Shown in pieces: positions 9,020 through 18,200 of a DNA stretch of 24,047 bases; positions within the stretch are counted from its first letter, which is position 1; each line of letters opens with the position of its first letter. The notes beneath the pieces were generated by a model. The model was given only the letters and a program-made list of their open reading frames with translations. It was not told where the DNA came from and ran no database searches. Source of the DNA: Zygnema circumcarinatum. Lineage: Eukaryota; Streptophyta; Zygnematophyceae; Zygnematales; Zygnemataceae. Position numbers and translations under genes: made by a program. The DNA is taken from NCBI GenBank assembly GCA_037447605.1, contig CM074813.1, positions 17,128 to 41,174 of the forward strand. Direction: 5' to 3'.

Positions 9020-11911
9020 TCAAAAACAAAAACAAGTGACTGGGAACCCGTTTCTCGTTTCCTGATTGTAGATTTAGTATTCTTGATTCACCGCCGTCAG
9101 GAGAGGCAGAGCACACCTTATCGTTGGGTGCTGCTGCGTGGCCGTAGTGCAGAACGGAACTGGCCACCCAAAATAACTGCGCCCCTATTGTCCTCAGAAT
9201 GCCAAAAAAAAGAGGGATAAACAAGGGCTGTCAAAGTTGTGACTTATCCTTCTATACAAGCCAAGATTGAGACATATCCCCTCAGAAACAGTCCATCCTG
9301 CATGGGGCCCACCTGTTCTCCCCCGTGGCGCATATGCACGTGTAGCACGCGTGCCGGCAGCCCCCCTCCGCGTAGCATTCGTGCAGGAAGCGCGCCTCCA
9401 GGCGGTACTCCATCACGCCCGCCCGGGCCATGCGCATCACCTGCACACTCCCAACGAAAAAGGATGAAGGATGAAGGATGAAGGATGAAGGATGAAGGAT
9501 GAAGGATGAAGGATGAAGGATGAAGGATGAAGGATGAAGGATGAAGGATGAAGGATGAAGGATGAAGGATGAAGGATGAAGGATGAAGGATGAAGGATGA
9601 AGGATGAAGGATGAAGGATGAAGGATGAAGGATGAAGGATGAAGGATGAAGGATGAAGGATGAAGGATGAAGGATGAAGGATGAAGGATGAAGGATGAAG
9701 GATGAAGGATGAAGGATGAAGGATGAAGGATGAAGGATGAAGGATGAAGGATGAAGGATGAAGGATGAAGGATGAAGGATGAAGGATGAAGGATGAAGGA
9801 TGAAGGATGAAGGATGAAGGATGAAGGATGAAGGATGAAGGATGAAGGATGAAGGATGAAGGATGAAGGATGAAGGGTCAAAGGAGAGCAACGCACATTC
9901 TCGGCGCTGTCTATTCTTCAGCAAGCATAGCAACAGCCCGTTTGAAGACTCTAATAAGCACAATACTCTACTCAGTGAGCAGTCGCAATGCACGAGGAGG
10001 ACGAGTAAGTCGCATGGAGCGAGGGGAAGGAGAAGGCGGGCTGCCTGTTTGCAGTCTGCCCACCTGGACATGCGCAGCGGAGCTGATTCGGTTGACATAG
10101 CGCAGCACATCGAGCTCCATGGCGCTCTTTATCACTCGGCATTCGCTCAGCACTGAGTGTACTACGTCTGTATTCACACAAAACTCTTCAATTCCCTGCG
10201 CAGAATAAGACCACAGTGCCAACATTTACGTTAAGGCTAGGAGAACGAGAAGCTCCACAGAATCAACGGCTTCTTTGCGTGTCAGATTCAGGCAACAGCG
10301 ACAACAGATTCAAAAATTTCATGGTGTTCAATGTGCCCGCTTGGTGGGTAAAAGTATGATTTGTTTCCTCAAAACCCTGACCTTAAAATGTGCTGGAACA
10401 GTCGTAAGGCCGCTGTCTGAGTTTTTTCCCTCCAACAAGTAAAGCATGGAAGGGGACCCGGAGTTTTCTGCATTGGTTTCGGACAACATTTGTTGCAATT
10501 CATCCACATAATGGACTTCATCGACCTCGTATTTCACCTTCACGCTCCGCCACAAAAAGAGAGAACGTTTTTGAATGAAAGGAAAACTGTGACTACTTTA
10601 TTGCCCTGTCAAACGCCTGGGATGAATGCCACATCATTTCTCTCTTACCATCGAAGAAACAAGCGAACATAAACAAGTGTCACAGAAATCCTATTTACTC
10701 CACGGAATATCAAGTCCACACCTTGAAAAAACTTGGATCTCGAATTTTTCCTAGCCAAACAGCATATGACTCCGGTAGGCGAGGAATGAAAAGAGTACTC
10801 CGCCCGGTGGCGATATCCTGAAAGATCCCCGAAAAAGCTGTCAGCGTCTCGGGTCACAGATCTGATCATTTGTATGCACTCTATGCATGCATCGAAACAA
10901 ACAAACAAACATTCGATGAGCAATGTAGTAGTGACGAATTAACTTGACATAACAGGCTGTCACAAGCCATATCAAACGTTACACAATGCGGTCAAATCAT
11001 TGCCTCATGCATGGTCGGATGGTCGAATTTGGACTCACAATGGCTCCATAAAAGTCGGGTTCGATCACTCCGAAAAGATATGAAAAAAAACTTTCTTGTC
11101 GAAAAAGCTCTTCGCGGTCTGTATCATACCGATTCATGGTTTTTCCACCCTGCCGAGTAGAAGAAAGAAAAGAAAAAAATGGTTCATCGTCAAGGAGTGG
11201 GGTAGCTACAAGAGTGAGAGAGAGAGAGGGAGAGAGAGAGAGAGAGAGAGAGAGTTATAACGACGAAACACACATTCTCCTCATGCAGTTCCCACCGACC
11301 GAGAAAGTGGGCTCGCCAACATACTGCCTCGTCAGGCCAGGGACAATTTTGGACATACATGATGGGTGAGCGTTCCGATTCGCAAACGATTAAACGCAAT
11401 TTGAATCGCACCTATTCCTAATCGATGAAATTATTTAAACAAGAACGCACTGCCCAATGACATGCCATAAAAAGTTCTAGGAAGAAACCAGACACCTAAA
11501 ACAAACGCATTAACGCACAAATGCGAGATGATTTCTTCGAATGATACTCGCCGTGCTCAGCATAGTGCCCGCTCGGTCCCCAGACGCAGATTCCATGCAC
11601 CCATGAGAACCGCCTAAAGTTGGCAACATCGCGTCTCTTAGCTTTGGAGGGTGTGCACAACCTTCGCCTACACGGTCAGGCCGCTGGGAGCACCTCTCCC
11701 GGCCTTGACAGCTCTAAAAGCGGAGAGGAGGCACCTGCAGCAGCACGACTCCTCCCGGGCCGACCTCGTCCCTCATTTTACGCACGAACTTGGCGCGGCT
11801 CTGCGCGTACATGGCCATGGGGATCTTGTACGTGCCGTGCCCCATCCAGAAGAAGCCGTCCGGGTCGTCCATGCCAGGGCCGCCATGGCCTCCGAGGGCC
11901 TCCGCAGCCAT
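6838..11911 (-). CDS. PEPD: Xaa-Pro dipeptidase (prolidase), 14 exons
   Basis: Peptidase family M24B enzyme that cleaves X-Pro dipeptides and usually needs two Mn(II) ions; likely cytosolic. Exons (minus strand): 11911-11735, 11149-11039, 10817-10722, 10537-10382, 10195-10064, 9440-9313, 9159-9117, 8800-8717, 8580-8539, 8325-8172, 7829-7724, 7386-7318, 7195-7052, 6930-6838. They give about 511 residues; human prolidase has 493. The N-terminal domain includes FRQESFF and STLFIPRLP. The metal ligands of the family are present: two Asp in [20 protein letters not shown] (exon 8), His in MPHGLGH (exon 11), Glu in TVEPG and Glu in VRLEDDV (exon 13). The start at 11911 (MAAEALGG) fits the family; an upstream in-frame ATG at 12082 would add an Arg/Ala/Pro-rich extension that might be a targeting peptide. 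Intron 11 has a GC donor. Exon 10 is out of frame (154 nt, after VEMH near 8250), so the gene is either disrupted, mis-sequenced or spliced unusually there. All other junctions close in phase. Confidence 0.93.
7697..7712 (+). repeat. Poly-G run in prolidase intron 11
   Basis: A run of about a dozen G (C on the transcribed strand) lies about 12 bases inside the intron, next to its GC donor site. It is a site prone to sequencing and replication errors. Confidence 0.85.
8985..9016. repeat. GA microsatellite in prolidase intron 7
   Basis: An almost uninterrupted GA run (CT on the gene strand) lies within the intron between prolidase exons 7 and 8. Confidence 0.88.
9460..9876. repeat. Perfect 7-bp minisatellite (AAGGATG)n in prolidase intron 5
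   Basis: About 59 head-to-tail copies of the 7-mer AAGGATG span about 417 bp without a mismatch that I can see. On the gene strand it is pyrimidine-rich (CATCCTT) and ends about 20 bases upstream of the exon 6 acceptor at 9441. Removing the array would leave an intron of about 206 bp, close to its neighbours. A 7-bp unit gives the same heptapeptide repeat in all three frames of each strand, so the long open frames here (ILHPSSF on the minus strand) are artefacts. Confidence 0.97.
11213..11254. repeat. GA microsatellite in prolidase intron 1
   Basis: A GA run of about 40 bases with one interruption (GGG) lies between prolidase exons 1 and 2. Confidence 0.88.
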
Positions 11912-11925
11912 GGGAAGGGAGGGGC

Positions 11926-11962
11926 CGAGGAGCGGGCGGGGCCGAGGAGCGGGCGGGGCCTC
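11926..11962 (+). repeat. GC-rich 17-bp direct repeat before the prolidase start
   Basis: Two adjacent copies of GGGGCCGAGGAGCGGGC and the start of a third lie about 15 bases upstream of the proposed prolidase initiation codon, probably in the 5' leader. Confidence 0.8.
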
Positions 11963-12084
11963 GGCAGGGAGGGAGGCAGCGTGGAGGGCGCGCCTAAAGT
12001 CAGGACCGGACGCGCGCCTGACTATATCGCGGGGACCCATGACTTTACCGCGGGACAAACACGCCGTGGTCGGTCGATGCATCC

Positions 12085-12609
12085 ATGTCAGCTGCCACGC
12101 GGCGCCTTCTCATTGGCAAGCCCTGTCGTCTCGCAACATTATTGCCATGGAGAGGAGAAGTAACTTCGGCAGCAGCAACAACAACATGGAGCGGCAGCAG
12201 ACCATGGGGAGCAGCCAGCCGCATGCGCACGAAGCGACAGTGTGTTTCGCGGAATCCGTGCATTCAAGGACGCACTCGACATTGTTGCAGCAACAAACGC
12301 GACCACACTTCAGCTGGAACATGGACCTTATTAATATCACACAATTGTGTCACAGACAAAGACTTAATCGCGGTGTTCCGTCAAATCATAGAACAACCCG
12401 CAAGGGTCCACTACGAGCTAGTGAAGGTCCACAGGTCTGTGTCGGACTGTCTTTATTTATGCCGGACACGTTATGGCAGCGGCCACTCTTCCTTCGCCGC
12501 CGTGATGCCCTCGTGGATGTACAATCTCTTCAAACCAGTGGACCTCTCTAGGAGGAAGAAACTAAGAGACAGCATATTGAATGCTTGGGGTGTCACTAAA
12601 CGAAACTGA
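12085..12609 (+). other. Unassigned open frame between the prolidase and LEA-2 genes
   Basis: An open frame of 174 codons on the + strand lies in the intergenic space between two minus-strand genes. I recognise no family, signal or repeat. The first part overlaps the GC-rich prolidase upstream region. The second (from about 12310) is compositionally more protein-like, with mixed hydrophobic and charged residues. It may be chance; the region is otherwise the LEA-2 3' flank and the prolidase promoter region. Confidence 0.15.
12452..12457 (-). terminator. Candidate polyadenylation signal of the LEA-2 gene
   Basis: AATAAA on the minus strand, within ATAAATAAAG, about 245 bp past the LEA-2 stop codon. 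Confidence 0.35.
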
Positions 12610-12702
12610 ATGTACAACTCGATAACTTATAGTATTTGTCGACCTCCTCAAAGGACAAACGCAAAGACAGCAGGAACCTGACGAAAGAAATCGGGCTTCT
12701 AC

Positions 12703-14226
12703 TCAATCTCTAAAGGCATAGGGGTTTGTCGGGCTGGTGCAAGTGCTATTCACAAGCTGAAGAGTGGTCGAATTGAGCCCCACTATGCAGCCGTACTGCT
12801 TCTTAAAGTCAGACTGGAAAATTTTCCAGATGACGTTCACGTGTGAATTAAAGGTCGCCACAAACCGCAGCGGGATGTAGGACGAGTCCCACGCCTGCTG
12901 GAAGCCCGGCCCAGCGCCGTACAGCGGATAATTTACGCCCACCGTGTTTGCTGAAATGGTCGTAGATCCTTCGCTAGACTGCTCAAATGGCTGAGTCTGC
13001 ACATACAAGAACTAGTAACAAGATCAGCGAAAAGGAGTAAAATTCTAATTTGTCCATCAAGAATGGAGCATCCGCTGTTTCTCAGAGTGCAAATGAGAAA
13101 CATTACGAAAAGGATTTAAAGGAGACCTACCACTCCAAGCAGAACGTCATTGAGACTGCTGTAACCGAATTGCAGCACACTCGCTTCATGGTGAACCTTG
13201 AAATGGTCATTAGGGTTAGTCGCTCTGTATATGACTGTGATGTTGCCATAGACTGTGTACGTGCTGACGCCGTGCGCATCGAAGCTGCTCGGCACCAAAT
13301 CGAATCTATTCACAAAGACGTTCTGCACACACAGCAGTTACGGCTCTCATCAACATTTCCATCGCTCTCTTCAAAAGCGAACAGTGACAGCCTGAACGCA
13401 AGTAGCATATGCTAGGTTCCATTAACTTCGACAAAAACAAACTATTGTAATTGCTTCCCAGACCTCCCTGTCGTTTAAGAAACATAACCAGCTTTCACCG
13501 AACTCGAACGATTACCGAGGAAACATACTATAATCATATTATATATATATATATATTATATATATATTATAATCTGTTTGAATCAAGCAGAGGAATACTT
13601 ACGAGAAGCTTGTATTTGGGTGCAACTGGTTCGTAGATGGACCAAAGGACCAGGGCCGCAATTCCAGCTATCCCCAGAAGAAAGAAAATGACCAGCCAGA
13701 TCGTGCAGGTGCACTGCTTCTCCCACCGCTGCTGATCCCTCTCGAGATCCGGAAACTCCTCCTCCTCCTCCTCCTCGATCTTTCCAATCAGCGGCTTCCC
13801 CGCACGCCCCGGCCTCAGCTTGCTCAGTGGATTCAGGCGCACGCTGCGCTGACTCTCGGCCTCACCTCCGACGTACGGAGTAGGCGCACCTGCGGAGGGC
13901 GGATAGCGACTTGGAGAAGAAGGAGCAGAGGAGTAGGGCGACTGCAGGCCTATGTCAGAGGCTGCAGGTGTGTGCACGTAGTAGGGAGGCGCGTGATAGG
14001 GGGAGCCTCCCGCCGCCTCTGAGAAGGGCGTCTCCACGGTGTAGCCGGGATGCTCAAAGGGCGGAATGGAGTAGTGCGACGCGCTGTCGTCAGAGGTGTC
14101 GGAGGAGTCGACGCTGCTGCGTCCAAATGGGCCCTTTCTGGCCCATATAGGAGCGCGGTTGCTGGGCGCAGGTCCACCATAGAGGGGGTTGCTGCGGGGT
14201 CCCTGCGTCCCCTTGGCCTCAGCCAT
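12703..14226 (-). CDS. Membrane-anchored LEA-2 / NHL-like protein, three exons
   Basis: Exons (minus strand): 14226-13603, 13322-13131, 12996-12703, all closing in phase, 369 residues. Residues 1-170 are a disordered Pro/Ser/Tyr-rich tail with a PYYVHTPA segment similar to the YYVQSP motif of plant LEA hydroxyproline-rich glycoprotein relatives, and a run of seven Glu at 151-157. One transmembrane helix (about 174-196, WLVIFFLLGIAGIAALVLW) precedes YEPVAPKY, a typical junction to the LEA-2 beta-sandwich, which fills exons 2 and 3. PLYGAG in exon 3 is a characteristic sub-motif. The expected topology is a cytosolic N-terminus with the LEA-2 domain outside the plasma membrane or in the lumen. 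The start was chosen at MAEAKGTQG because upstream codons translate CT-rich leader-like DNA; the frame stays open to 14463. Relatives act in stress tolerance or defence signalling; the specific role is unknown. Confidence 0.88.
13536..13573. repeat. AT-rich microsatellite in LEA-2 intron 1
   Basis: Alternating AT interrupted by TATTATA units, within the first intron of the LEA-2 gene and about 30 bases from the donor site. Confidence 0.85.
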
Positions 14227-14309
14227 GGCCTCCTTGGCGCTCCTTCCGGATGTCTTCTTTCTCGCTTCCCTACCGTTCGCGGTAAAGTTTCTGCTCGAAG
14301 GATTTGAAG

Positions 14310-14410
14310 GCGGAAGAGGTAGAGAGAGGGCAGGGAGGGAGGAAGGGAAGGACAGAGAGTGAGGGAGGGAGGGAGGGAGGGAGAGTGCGGCGATGCAGGG
14401 AGGGAGGGCG
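14310..14410 (-). promoter_or_regulatory. CT-rich leader upstream of the LEA-2 start
   Basis: On the gene strand this is a long CTCCCTCC- and CTCTCT-type pyrimidine tract from about 85 to 185 bases upstream of the initiation codon. CT-rich tracts of this kind are common around plant transcription starts and 5' leaders. The assignment is by composition only. Confidence 0.4.
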
Positions 14411-14486
14411 GAGGGAGTTTGAACGCGGGCGCGCGATTGGCGGCCAACGGCTTTCACGCGCACTCGGTCGGCTCAACAGTCAATCG

Positions 14487-14634
14487 CGTCACGTCACGTC
14501 ATGTCATGTCACGTCACACCCAGGGACGGCGGGCGGCGGGGGCCTGGTCGCCGTTGACCGCGGAAGGACCGCCGTGTCGGCGAATGGGAGGTTGCCACGT
14601 CGGAATTCTCGCAGGTGTTGGCCGCAGACGTGGC
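14487..14634 (-). promoter_or_regulatory. Cluster of ACGT-core (ABRE/bZIP-like) sites upstream of LEA-2
   Basis: 14487-14517 consists of repeated TGACGTG/TGACATG units on the gene strand: five units at 5-bp steps, three with a perfect TGACGTG. Two further ACGTGGC cores occur at 14594-14600 (gene strand) and 14628-14634 (opposite strand). ACGTGGC and TGACGTG are known binding cores of plant bZIP factors (ABRE, G-box and TGA types). They lie about 260-410 bp upstream of the LEA-2 start, a sensible promoter position for a stress-type gene. Confidence 0.5.
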
Positions 14635-15248
14635 GGTGATGGGACGAGGCGAGGGCGGCGCTGGCGGGACGCGGTCGGACCAATTCCTTGGGGGCCAACC
14701 GTTGGCCATGGTCGCAAGCAACGCTTGGCAGACTTGCAAATGGTGGGTCGTCCACGGGTTGTCCATGCGCTTTCTCGTGCAGCGCTGCAAGGGACGACGC
14801 GGGGCGAGCGCCCGGAAGGATGGAAGGAAGGCAGGAAGAAACAGTGAGCGCAGAGCCCTCCCTCGGGGCCTTCTCCCCTCCGCGCTGCTTAATCGCACGG
14901 CATCGCACGGCAGCACAACGCTCTGGCAAAATTTTGGAACTTCTATTTTTTACAAAAAAATACAAGCTAACTGCTCCCCGTCAGAGCAGCGACAAAAAAA
15001 AAAACAAAGAATGCCCCAATACAAAACTAAGAAACACAACCATACTATCCTGAACGGTGATTATTTTCCCTCCCAGCCGATGGTCCTTTTCCGCAGGATC
15101 TCAAACTCAGTTTTATCCCGGTGCTGTCGCTATCACCCCTTGCTCCAATCACCATTCAATGACAAACATGATCAACGTGTGCATGTGTTTGTTCAGACAT
15201 TCCCAGCACACGCCATACGTCCGCAACAGCGGGGCATCATCGAGAGGG
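14635..15248. other. Intergenic: ABCB 3' flank and distal LEA-2 upstream
   Basis: No gene seen. It contains short A-runs (about 14944-14962 and 14995-15005) and GC-rich sequence. The open frames are short and unlike any family. No canonical AATAAA on the minus strand was found close to the ABCB stop; an AAATAA variant lies near 15061. Confidence 0.4.
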
Positions 15249-18200
15249 TCAGCGCGGCGAGCCGCTGTGCAGCTTGACGAGGGCGGCGTAGAGGCCGCCT
15301 TGGAGCGCCATGAGCTCAGCGTGGCGGCCCTGCTCCGCGACGCGGCCCCTCTGCACGACGGCGATGAGGTCCGCGTGCATGACCGTCGAGAGGCGGTGCG
15401 CGACCACCACGGTCGTGCGCCCGCGCATCACGCGGTCCAACGCGTCCTGCACGACCCGCTCCGACTCCGCGTCCAGGGCGGAGGTGGCCTCGTCCAGGAG
15501 GAGGATGCGCGGGTTGCGAGCTATGGCGCGGGCTATGGCCACGCGCTGCTTCTGCCCGCCCGAAAGCTGCACGCCCCTCTCCCCTACGACGGTGTCGTAG
15601 CCTTCCGGCAGCGACGATATGAACTTGTGCGCGTTCGCATCCTTCGCCACCGCTTCGATTTCGCTGGCGGAGATTCCCTCCGCTCCGTACGCAATGTTCT
15701 CCCTAATGGACGTGTTGAAGAGGACCGGCTCCTGCCCCACCAGGCCCATCTGCTGCCGCAGCCACGTGAGCTGGAAGTCCTTCACGTCCACGCCGTCCAC
15801 CATGACCCTCCCTCCCGTGGGGTCATAGAACCGCTGGAGGAGCGACACCACCGTGGACTTCCCGCTCCCGCTCTCGCCGACCAGGGCCACCGTCTGCGCC
15901 GTCCGGCAATCAAACAAGTGCACCGGCAGCACACGAAACCCCATGAGCCTTGGTCTTGGTCTTTCCACGAAAAGACACCATCATGTGAAGCACACACCAC
16001 TTTACAAGCCCCCTTCTCCAAGGGGAATCGCCAAAAACGTAGAAAATGAACAAATGAACGGCAGCATGTTTGTTTGGAAACGTCACCAACCTGGCCTGCC
16101 TGAATTGAGAGCGACAGGTCACTAAAAATGATAATATCTGGACGAGTGGGATAATGGAACTTGACGTGGGAGAGCTCAATATTGCCCTGCACTGCGTCGA
16201 GCGTCTTCCCCGGCGCATCTGCGTCTATCTCCGACTTGCGGTCGAGAATGCGGAAGATGGAGTTCACTGCCGGCTTGACGTCTGCCATGTCTGGGACAAG
16301 AGAAGTTGCCTGTGCCACGCCCATGGCGCTCATCACGATGGCAAAGAACACCTGCACATAGCAAAAAAAGAAAAAAAGGAAAGAAAAAATCAATGTTGTG
16401 CGAAATCCATTTGCACAGCAGCTCATACACTGAATAACTAATCTACAGCTGCTTTACGTTGAATGGTGCAGATCTGTTGACTTACCCGAAAAACATCTTC
16501 AAAAGTAGTCTTCCCATCCCTGACCATCTGTCCTCCGTACCAAAAAGCCAGTGCATACGTGGCGAACAAGACAAAATTGGAGAAGCCCAGGCCCAGCCCC
16601 GCAATGAGGCCCCGCCGCATGCCCGCCCGCAGCGGCAGCCGACACTTGTCGCCGTACAGCGCCAGGACCCGCCCCTCCGCGCCGAACGCGGCCACCGTAC
16701 GGACGCTGCTCACCGCGTCGTTGGCCACGCGGCTCGCGTCCTCGTACAGGACCTGCGGGCGGGCCCAATGAAGGAAGGACACGTGTCAAGGCCCTGTGGG
16801 GGACAAGTGGCGGGCGGGCGGAGGGATGTGCATTGGAAGTGACGGAAGGAAAGGTCGCTGACCTTGGCACTCTCGCTGAAGCCCTGCAGGGCCTTCATCT
16901 GCATGGCGCCGGCAAAGCCGAGGAGGGGGACCACTGAAAGCACGACAAGTGCTAGAATTGCATTGGCTGTGAATGCAATGACAAGGCCGGTGACCATAGT
17001 GACGGTGTTCTGCACCAACAGCGCAAGGGAGTCACCGACCATGGCCCGCACCTTCGCGGCATCTGTGGAAAGGCGAGCCCCAATGGCTCCGCTGCCCACA
17101 TTCAACAGCCAACAGCGCTCGACAGTCAGTTCGTTAGGGCTCATAAATGGGGCCGCATCCTTGCTACAAGCGAACAACCTGTTAGAGTTTCAATTGCAAC
17201 GTGAAGAACATCATGATGAAATGCTGAGACTCTATTCCAAAGGAAAGATCATGATAGACCGCTAAGGCAACACGCCCACCTCGAGTTTGCACTGTCATCA
17301 AACCAGCCGACCTCCTGGTGGAGAACTGCTGAAAAGCACAGCATACGGATGCGTCGGATAAGCGCGTTCCCGAGAATACCAAATAACCAGGTTTGCGTCG
17401 CAACCGCCACGAGATTGGTCGCGCCCAAAGCCACAAACATGAGGGCCCAAAAGCTGGCATCGCGTTTGAGCTTAGACGTGTCAGTTTCATAGAAGACTCG
17501 AATGATCGAGCTAAGAAGAATTGAGAACACTGGAAACATGACGCCGTGGACCCCTGCAGCCACGGATCCGACAATCGCAATCGGCCATTCGGGTGCATTT
17601 AATCGCGCCAATCGCCATATGGGGACTTGCGCATTCTCCTTGTCATCAATCCCCGCATCCGCAGCGTCCTTCTCGTCTGACTGCACGCTGCCCTTGCCTG
17701 ACCGGGTTTGCTCCGCAACAACCTGCATAGCTGCTGACGAGAGCACCCCTGCACCGCCTCCACTCTTCTTCGACTGCTGCTCGTTCTGCTGTATCTCTTG
17801 AAGACGTACGAGCTGTGCGTACGCCCCGTCCGGCTTGTGAAACAACTCAGCGTGCGTTCCTGTTCACATCACAGGCGGACATGCATGCAACCCCCGTCAG
17901 ACTTGGCAAACCTCCAAACCTTCCCATGTGGCGCAACCCCAGCAGCGACAGGGCGGGGCGGCTGGCGCGGACCGGATTCCACCACGACGCCGCGTCGGAG
18001 CACAGCGATGACGTCAGCGTTGCGGACGGTGGTGAGGCGGTGCGCGACGACGAGCGTGGTGCGCTGAACCATGACGCGCTCCAGCGCGGCCTGCACCACG
18101 CGCTCGGACTCCGCGTCCAGGGCGGAGGTCGCCTCGTCCAGGAGGAGGACCTGGGGGTTGCGCACAACGGCGCGGGCTATGGCCACACGCTGCTTCTGCC

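Noticed and set aside
9244-10110. Long minus-strand frame coding for dozens of ILHPSSF repeats (also a 204-codon version)
   Set aside because: A 7-bp repeat yields the same heptapeptide in every frame. The frame runs over prolidase exon 6 in the wrong phase, so it is an artefact of the minisatellite.
11190-11411. Minus-strand frame in prolidase intron 1 with a [10 protein letters not shown] segment, at first taken for a prolidase exon
   Set aside because: The true exon with [19 protein letters not shown] is at 10817-10722 in the right order and phase; the intron 1 stretch is not needed and only faintly similar.
14504-14965. Minus-strand frames upstream of LEA-2
   Set aside because: Arg/Pro/Ala-rich frames in GC-rich promoter DNA without homology or splice logic.
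15057-16049. 330-codon + strand frame
   Set aside because: Antisense shadow of the ABCB NBD2 exon, which has all nucleotide-binding motifs on the minus strand.
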